From: Solanum dulcamara | Lineage: Eukaryota > Streptophyta > Magnoliopsida > Solanales > Solanaceae | DNA: 64,000 bases | Direction: 5' to 3' | Assembly: GCF_947179165.1 (NCBI RefSeq) | Contig: NC_077242.1 | Span: 37,519,097-37,583,096, forward strand | In this document: piece after piece, positions 58,559-64,000 of the stretch | Position numbering within the stretch: position 1 is the first letter of the stretch | How the letters are laid out: each line of letters starts with the position of its first letter | Translations under genes and position numbers: made by a program | Notes under the pieces: generated by a model | Database searches by the model: none | What the model was told of the DNA's origin: nothing | Seen by the model: the letters and a program-made list of their open reading frames with translations, nothing else

Positions 58559-59200
58559 ACATCTCCTCCCATAAAGAGCCTCATAAAGAGCTATCTAAGA
58601 ACTTGAGTGAAAATTATTATTGTATGCAAAATCTATAAGAGGCAAGTGATCACCCCAATTACCTTTAAAATTTAATGATGCAAGCTTTCAATATGTCCTC
58701 AAAAGACTCAATCGTACACTCTGCTTGACCATCTGTTTAAGGATGGAAAGTGGTGCTATGATTTACCTTTTCCCCTAAACCTTTCAAAACTAAGCAGTGA
58801 ATTGAGCACCTCTATATGAGATGATAGACATGGGAACTCTGTGAAGATAGACTATCTCACAAATGTACAATCTGGCATAATCCGTTGCTCAATATATAGT
58901 CTTAATCGGTAGGAAGTCAGCTGATTTAGTCATTCGATCTACAATCACTCAAATTAAGTTATGTTGTCTATGAGATCACAGTAAACCTGTACTAAAGTCC
59001 ATATTGATCAACTCCCATTTCAATTCTGACAACTCTCTATTTTGAGCTACACCACAAAGTCTTTGATTTTCAACCTTGACTTGTGATAATTTAGGCATTT
59101 AGAAAGAAAGTATGCAATATCTATCTTCATATCATTCTACTAATAAAGTTCTCTCAAGTAATGATAGATTTTTGTGGAACACTGAGGAATGGAATATCTA
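58559..59200 (-). pseudogene. C1 integrase, truncated at LTR3
   Basis: INMDFSTGL near 58995-59010 keeps the first Asp. VIVDRMTKSADFLPIK is near 58920, ISYRGAQF near 58820 (second Asp changed to Tyr), and DFAYNNNFHSSS near 58600-58640. The frame ends YEALYGRRC directly at the LTR start, so everything C-terminal, including tail and polypurine tract, is missing. Confidence 0.78.
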
Positions 59201-59224
59201 GATCTATAAGCCTCTGCCATGATT

Positions 59225-59900
59225 CTATCTCTGGAGATCATCAACATTCGGAACACACAATCTACTATGATATCTCAACACACCATCTTCCACTTTAGCA
59301 AATGCCATCACTTTCTTCTTATGAACATATTCCTTTAACTGTAGTAGGATAGGGTCTTGGTCTTTCTTTTCCTTCACTTCCACTATTAGTGAACACTCAA
59401 CCTCATTCTGAACAATGACACCACCCTCATTTGAGTCCACTAGATAAACTCCCAAACGTGCAAGTCTAAGCACTTCCTTAGACCGTTCTCTGTTTTCCTC
59501 CTCCATATGAGTCATACTTCCCATGGATAACCTGCTAAGAGAATCAACAACAATATTAGCTTTATCAATAGTAGAGAATGCTCATCTCATAATACTTAAG
59601 AAACTCAAACCATATCTTTTGCCTCAAGGTTAGTTCTTTATGATTGAAGACATATTGAAGGCTCTTATGGTCAGTAAATATGTCTACATGCATACCATAA
59701 AGATAGTGATGCCTTATATTCAAAGCAAATACTACAACTACCAACTTGAGATCTGGATTCAGATAGTTCCTCTTCTGGATCTTGAGCTGTCTAGAAGCAT
59801 AATCTATCATATTCCTTTCTGCATCAAAATACAACCTAGTCTAACTCTGGATGTATCATAGTAAATAATAAAACCATATGTTCCCACTGGTAGGGATAGT
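59225..59900 (-). pseudogene. C1 RNase H and linker
   Basis: RNase H pieces at 59565-59834: MIDYASRQLKIQKRNY, PDLKLVVVVFAL (the catalytic Glu is Lys), [16 protein letters not shown] and LRQKIWFEFLKYYE. The linker at 59225-59524 is open for 99 residues with RLARLGVYLVDSNEGG, KEKKDQDPILLQL and GVLRYHSRLCVPNV, as in C2. Confidence 0.75.
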
Positions 59901-59999
59901 ACTGGAGCAGTAGTCAATCTAGTTTTCAACTCTTAAAAAGTTTTCTCACAAGCATCGGACCAATGAAACTTAGTCTTATTTTGAGTCAACATAGTCTAT

Positions 60000-60770
60000 G
60001 GAGATAATATAGATGAAATCCTTCTATGAACCTTCTTTAATAACTAGTCAAACCCAAAAGGCTCCTTATATCAATCAGGGACATGGGTCTGTACCTTCAT
60101 TAGAATATAGTGTGGCCTAGAAATGCCACAGATGCAAGCCAAAACTCACACTTGGAATTTTTTACATACAACTCTCTATCCTTGAGAATTTTTAGAATAA
60201 TTGTAAGATGGTTAACATGATCTTCCTCATTTCTAGAATACATTAGAATGTCATTGATGAACACAATGACAAACATGTCTAAATATTGCTTAAGCACTCT
60301 ATTTATGAGATTCAGGAATGTTGTAGAAGCATTAGTCAAACCAAAGTTTATGATAAGAAACTCATAATTACCATATCGGGTTCTAATGGTTGTTTCTGAA
60401 ATGTCACTTTCTCTTACTTTCAACTAATGATAGCCGAATCTGAGATCTATCTTAGAGAAACAAGTGGCACCCTGGAGTTGGTCGAACAAGTCATCGATAA
60501 TGGGAAGAGGATAGTTATTCTTTATGGTGACCTTGTTCAACTAATGGTAGTGAATTCACTTTCTGAGGGAACCATGTTTCATTCGCACAAATAGCACAGA
60601 AGCACCCTAAGGTGAGACACTCAGCCTAATGAATCCCTTTTCAAGAAGATCTTTCAATTGCTGTTTTAACTCTTTTAACTCTTTTAACTTATTTGGATCA
60701 ATTCTATATGGTGGAATAGAGATAGGATGAGTATTGGGAAGTACATCTATTAAAAGTGTATCTCCAGGTC
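60000..60770 (-). pseudogene. C1 reverse transcriptase remnant
   Basis: An open piece at 60100-60423 has RTRYGNYEFLIINFGLTNAS and FINDILMYSRNEEDH, with Asn (60253-60255) for the first catalytic Asp, then SKCEFWLASVAFLGH. Upstream, LRFGYH-type and VTIKN-type stretches near 60420-60560 are broken by stops. Confidence 0.78.
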
Positions 60771-60999
60771 GGGAGGGACTCTAGACTTTTCAGGAAACTC
60801 ATTTATAATTGGGAAATGATTGAAGGGATGGTGTCTCCATACTGTCATCTATAACTCGAACAATATGGTAGATACAACTCTTAAAAACTAACTTTATGGC
60901 CTTAAGGTATGAAATGAAATGACGCTTAGGCTCTGCTAAACCACCCTTCCACTCTATAACTGCTCATTTTGAAACTGAAATTTGACATCTTGAGTTTTA

Positions 61000-61330
61000 C
61001 AATCAACTAAGGCATAACAAACATAAAGTCAATATTTTCCAAGAATGACATCAAAATCTATCATATCCAACTCAACTAAGTTGGCTATAGTATCTTTATG
61101 ATATATGGAAACCATGCAATCTCTATAGACTCATTTAGCTAGGATGGACTCACCAACAAGAGTAGAAACCCTAAAGGTCTCTAAGAGACATTCAGGATGG
61201 ATCCCAAACTTTACAGCTGTATATAGAGTCACAAAGGAAAAGGTTTCACCCGGATCAAGTAAAGCCTAAATATAAAGAGAAAAGAATTTAAGTATATTAG
61301 TGATACATCTAGCGAGTTCTCCTGATCTTG
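61000..61330 (-). pseudogene. C1 protease remnant
   Basis: On the minus strand RLYDTASRQDQENSLDVS precedes the protease. After a frameshift the LDPGETFSFVT active-site motif is near 61225-61260, with TAVKFGIHPE, VSTLVGESILAK and LDMIDFDVILGK following to about 61045. Stops are present. Confidence 0.7.
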
Positions 61331-62350
61331 GCGACTAGCCGTGTCATACAACCGGTTTGAACCTCCGTCCGATCCTAAAGTATTACTTCTTTGGGCCACT
61401 CTACCTGATGATGCTACTGATAATGATTGCACCTTATTTCCTCTATTACCTTTCCTTCCCATTGGACATTACTTCAAGAAGTGACCCATTTAAAAATACT
61501 TGTAGAAACCACTCGAACCAATAAGTCATTCCCTCTAATAGGGCCTACCATTCATACCACAATGTATTTATCGAGAAGATCCTTGGGCCACACTTCCTTG
61601 TGATTGAGAACCCTGAGATATGAAGTTTTGAGGCCTCCTATCATTTCTGTTTCTAGGTGTGGGCGCATTGGCTGGTAATGGTGCAGGTCCAGATGAACTT
61701 TACCGAAATGATGGTCAATTTACATTTCTTGTCCCCTACTTGCCGGACTCAATGTTTGATATCTTGGCTCTCTCATACTGAAACTCCTACCTATCTTTAA
61801 GCTTATCCTCCTCAACGTACTGCACGTGAATCATAAATCTAGCTATGTCCATATCTCCAATCAACATATCTACCTTATCCTCCTTATTAGATATATAAGA
61901 GAGTCCTGATACAAATAATCTCATCCTGCTCCTTATATCAATTATCATTTTTGAGGCATAGCGAGACAAATATGTGAACTTAAGATTGTGCTCCTGCACA
62001 CTCATAGAATGTTATTTCAAGTTAAGGAAATATCTTACCTTTGCTTCGCTTAGCTCTCGGGGAAAGAAACACCCTAAGAAAGCATTATCAAATATAGCCC
62101 AACTTAAGAGTGGTGCATCCTCTCCCCTAGTCTTCTTCCACTGATTGAACTATACCCTTGCAATACTCTTGAGCTGATATGCAGCCAAGTACACACTCTA
62201 TATTGGTAATATGCATAATTTTTAATACATTCTAAGGCATATACACAAATTTCCCTGAATCCTCATTGAGTGCAGACCCAGTAAACTCTGGCGGGTTCAT
62301 CCTTAGGAATTCCCAAAATCTAGAAGTATCTAGAGCATCCTATCAGCCTG
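61330..62350 (-). pseudogene. C1 gag remnant
   Basis: A capsid piece at 61787-62005 reads MSVQEHNLKFTYLSRYASKM and ends MLIGDMDIARFMIHVQYVEE. The nucleocapsid near 61460-61560 keeps MGHFLK and CPMG, but other Cys positions have changed and three stops fall in the knuckle. The C-terminal RGNKVQSLSVASSGRVAQRS stretch lies at 61395-61450. Confidence 0.72.
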
Positions 62351-62756
62351 CTCCGTGTTGATCAACTTGGATTGTCATAGCTTGAGCCAATATCTAAATA
62401 ACATTGCAAAATTTGGCATTAGTGACTTCAGTCTGAGTTGGCTGTTCTACAGGTACAGCTGGATCCCTTGGTCCTTCAGACATTTGAGGGTCTTACTGGT
62501 TTCCATCTTATTTGGCGGGATGTCATTTTTTCCTAGTTTACATTGTGCGTTCGACTGCTTTTCTTGGAGGCCTGATCTATAACATATGAATGCGTGAATT
62601 TAGAAGAAGTTTTTTTAGAGTTAAACTCTAGCGCACGAACTGTAGTATGAAAGAAGTGAGATAATTCCTAAAGACCTGTAGCCTCTCCATTACGCTTCAC
62701 ATCAATAGGGAGAACTATACTAGAATCAGCTTCATAAAAATCCTAGGGCTCTTGAA

Positions 62757-62775
62757 CCTTATGCTCTGATACCAA
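62757..62775 (-). other. C1 primer-binding site
   Basis: On the minus strand TTGGTATCAGAGCATAAGG, three bases (AAC) after the LTR end, matches the initiator-Met tRNA site without decay. Confidence 0.8.
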
Positions 62776-62778
62776 GTT

Positions 62779-64000
62779 TGTCACACCCTGAGTCTACACC
62801 CTAGGCATGGTCGACACTCGAAGACCATTGTTGGTCTAAAGAAAACCCTTGGCTTGGCTGACTACTAAGCAAAAGACTTAACTTGATAAAGAATTTTTAA
62901 AAGCAGTGAGAAAATTTAATACTTAAAAGAAATATCATAAAAGGGCAGCCTGGTGCACTAAAGCTCCTGCTATGCGCAGGGTTCGGAGAAGGGCCCGACC
63001 ATAAGGGTCTATTGTACACAGCCTTACCTTGCATTTAAAAACTCTAAATATATGTAAACAAATGTTTAAAACATAATCTTTGGAATACTTAAATAACTCA
63101 ATACGTTGTCTATGAAGCCTCTAAGTACTATTATATATACCGGGATAGGCCCATGGCTACCTCAAAAGAACTAATAAATAAACATGACTAAACTAAATAA
63201 GTTCCTCCAAAAGCGAGGTCTGACCAAAAGCTGATGAAAGTGATCTTCAACTATATGCTTGTTCATGATCTCTGGCACCTATGTCTGCATCATAAAGATA
63301 CAACATCGAATGACGTCAGTACATTAAATGTACGATATGTAAAATAGTTGAATGAAAAAATAGTTAAGCTAAATACTTAACATAACTCAACTATGAATGA
63401 CCACGAACGTGTAGTGAAAACCATTTAAGCATATACCAATAAAATATGTAGTAAAAAACAACTTTAAAATAATATAACTTTACTTCTTGGGAATTTTCTC
63501 TAACTGAAAACCACCACTATGAGCTTCGTAATGATTCTATGTTTTGCCCATGTTTTAACTTATGGATCTATGTTATGAGCCATATCAGAGGCAATGAGGA
63601 GTCGCTCGATTTTCAGTATGAACTTATCCTATGTTGGCTACTTATTTTATGGGACTTGAATTATTTGAATTCTCGCCCAACTAGGTGCTCAATACTACTC
63701 ACAAAACATGAAATTAAATACTCATACTAAACTATGAGTAGAACTCAAATTGCTTCTTTTTGCTTTCTTGTAACTTTAACTCATACAATTAAACTTCTTT
63801 TTCAAAAATATCTTTTAAGGTCAACACTCTAATTCATTTAGACTTGGTAAAATCATACTTAAAATCAATGATGAAAGACTTCACAAACTCAAGTAACATA
63901 ATATACTTAAAATTCTTTCCTCAATTATGACATGGAAATATATCATTCTTTATCTCAAAACAATGCATAATACAAGGCAATGTAAATACTCAACTATGGC
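62779..64000 (-). repeat. Family C LTR4, 5' LTR of C1 (incomplete)
   Basis: The LTR end GACTCAGGGTGTGACA is at 62779 on the minus strand. The rest runs off the window. It includes the extra block shared with LTR2 (63420-63780) and a SINE fragment at 62943-63035. Confidence 0.82.
62943..63035 (-). mobile_element. 5'-truncated AU-type SINE fragment
   Basis: On the minus strand GTAAGGCTGTGTACAATAGA, then CCCTTCTCCGAACCCTGCG, GCATAGCAGGAGCTTTAGTG and CACCAGGCTGCCCTTTTA follow the 3' half of the widespread tRNA-derived AU SINE. The tRNA-like 5' half with the promoter boxes is absent. LTR2 lacks it at the same place (ATATCATAA at 48327-48335), which defines the insertion. Confidence 0.75.

Larger units (their letters stand above)
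48166..64000 (-). mobile_element. Family C tandem array: LTR-int-LTR-int-LTR
   Basis: Three family C LTRs in the same orientation enclose two internal regions. On the minus strand: LTR4 (64000 to 62779, incomplete at window edge), internal C1 (62778-58559), LTR3 (58558-56238), internal C2 (56237-50894), LTR2 (50893-48166). C2 is complete from primer site to polypurine tract. C1 stops inside integrase where LTR3 begins. The left flank base set is ATTAG at 48161-48165; the matching right flank lies beyond the window. Confidence 0.85.

Noticed and set aside
48161..58563. LTR3-C2-LTR2 as a clean insertion into the C1 integrase
   Set aside because: The flanking five bases (ATTAG versus ACATC) do not match, and the rest of C1 integrase is not found to the left of 48166.

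Overview
This window looks like plant heterochromatin made almost entirely of nested, decayed transposable elements. I see no intact host gene. The mix points to a eudicot, most likely Solanaceae: long-LTR Ty3/gypsy chromoviruses with initiator-Met tRNA primer sites, plant L1 LINEs with a DUF4283 ORF1 and a C-terminal RNase H, a hAT transposase remnant and an AU-type SINE. The species call is inference. All homology calls were made by eye from translated motifs and from copies within the window.

Layout. 1-1389: a short GC-rich open stretch, AT-rich DNA and two LTR-edge scraps. 1390-8222 (+): a 5'-truncated L1 LINE (LINE1) with recognisable ORF1, ORF2 and a short A-rich tail. 8236-25227 (+): a Ty3/gypsy element (family A) with an exact AATAA target duplication. 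Its 5' LTR is split by a 5'-truncated family B element (10617-16694). The LTR of that element is in turn split by an LTR of another family (E, 12454-14004). 5S rRNA-derived DNA sits at the left breakpoint. 25895-27325 (-): hAT transposase pseudogene. 27375-27627: scrap of family A LTR. 27628-32321 (+): a second L1 LINE (LINE2). 32380-33155 and 44389-45812 (+): one family C LTR split by a full-length family B element (33156-44388, minus) with exact ATTCT target duplications and LTRs of 3046 and 3044 bp. 45813-46905: low-complexity and tandem repeats, including a run of 22 G. 46906-48165 (+): LTR start of another family (D), cut by the next unit. 48166-64000 (-): LTR-internal-LTR-internal-LTR array of family C, running off the window end.

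The elements are mostly dead. Many stops in LINE1 sit where the family has Trp, Gln or Arg, as expected from C-to-T / G-to-A decay of methylated DNA. The reverse transcriptase aspartate pair is intact only in LINE1 and in the full-length B element. The order of insertion can be read: A after LINE1, B' into A's LTR, E into B', B into a C LTR, and the C array into a D LTR.

The most unusual local structure is a 261-bp-arm inverted duplication of the gag zinc-knuckle region at 54627-55222. Other points of interest are the 5S capture at a deletion breakpoint, the tandem element array with a mismatched middle LTR, CpG-rich and dyad-rich repeat blocks inside LTRs, and a G-rich minisatellite. I found no convincing new functional gene system.
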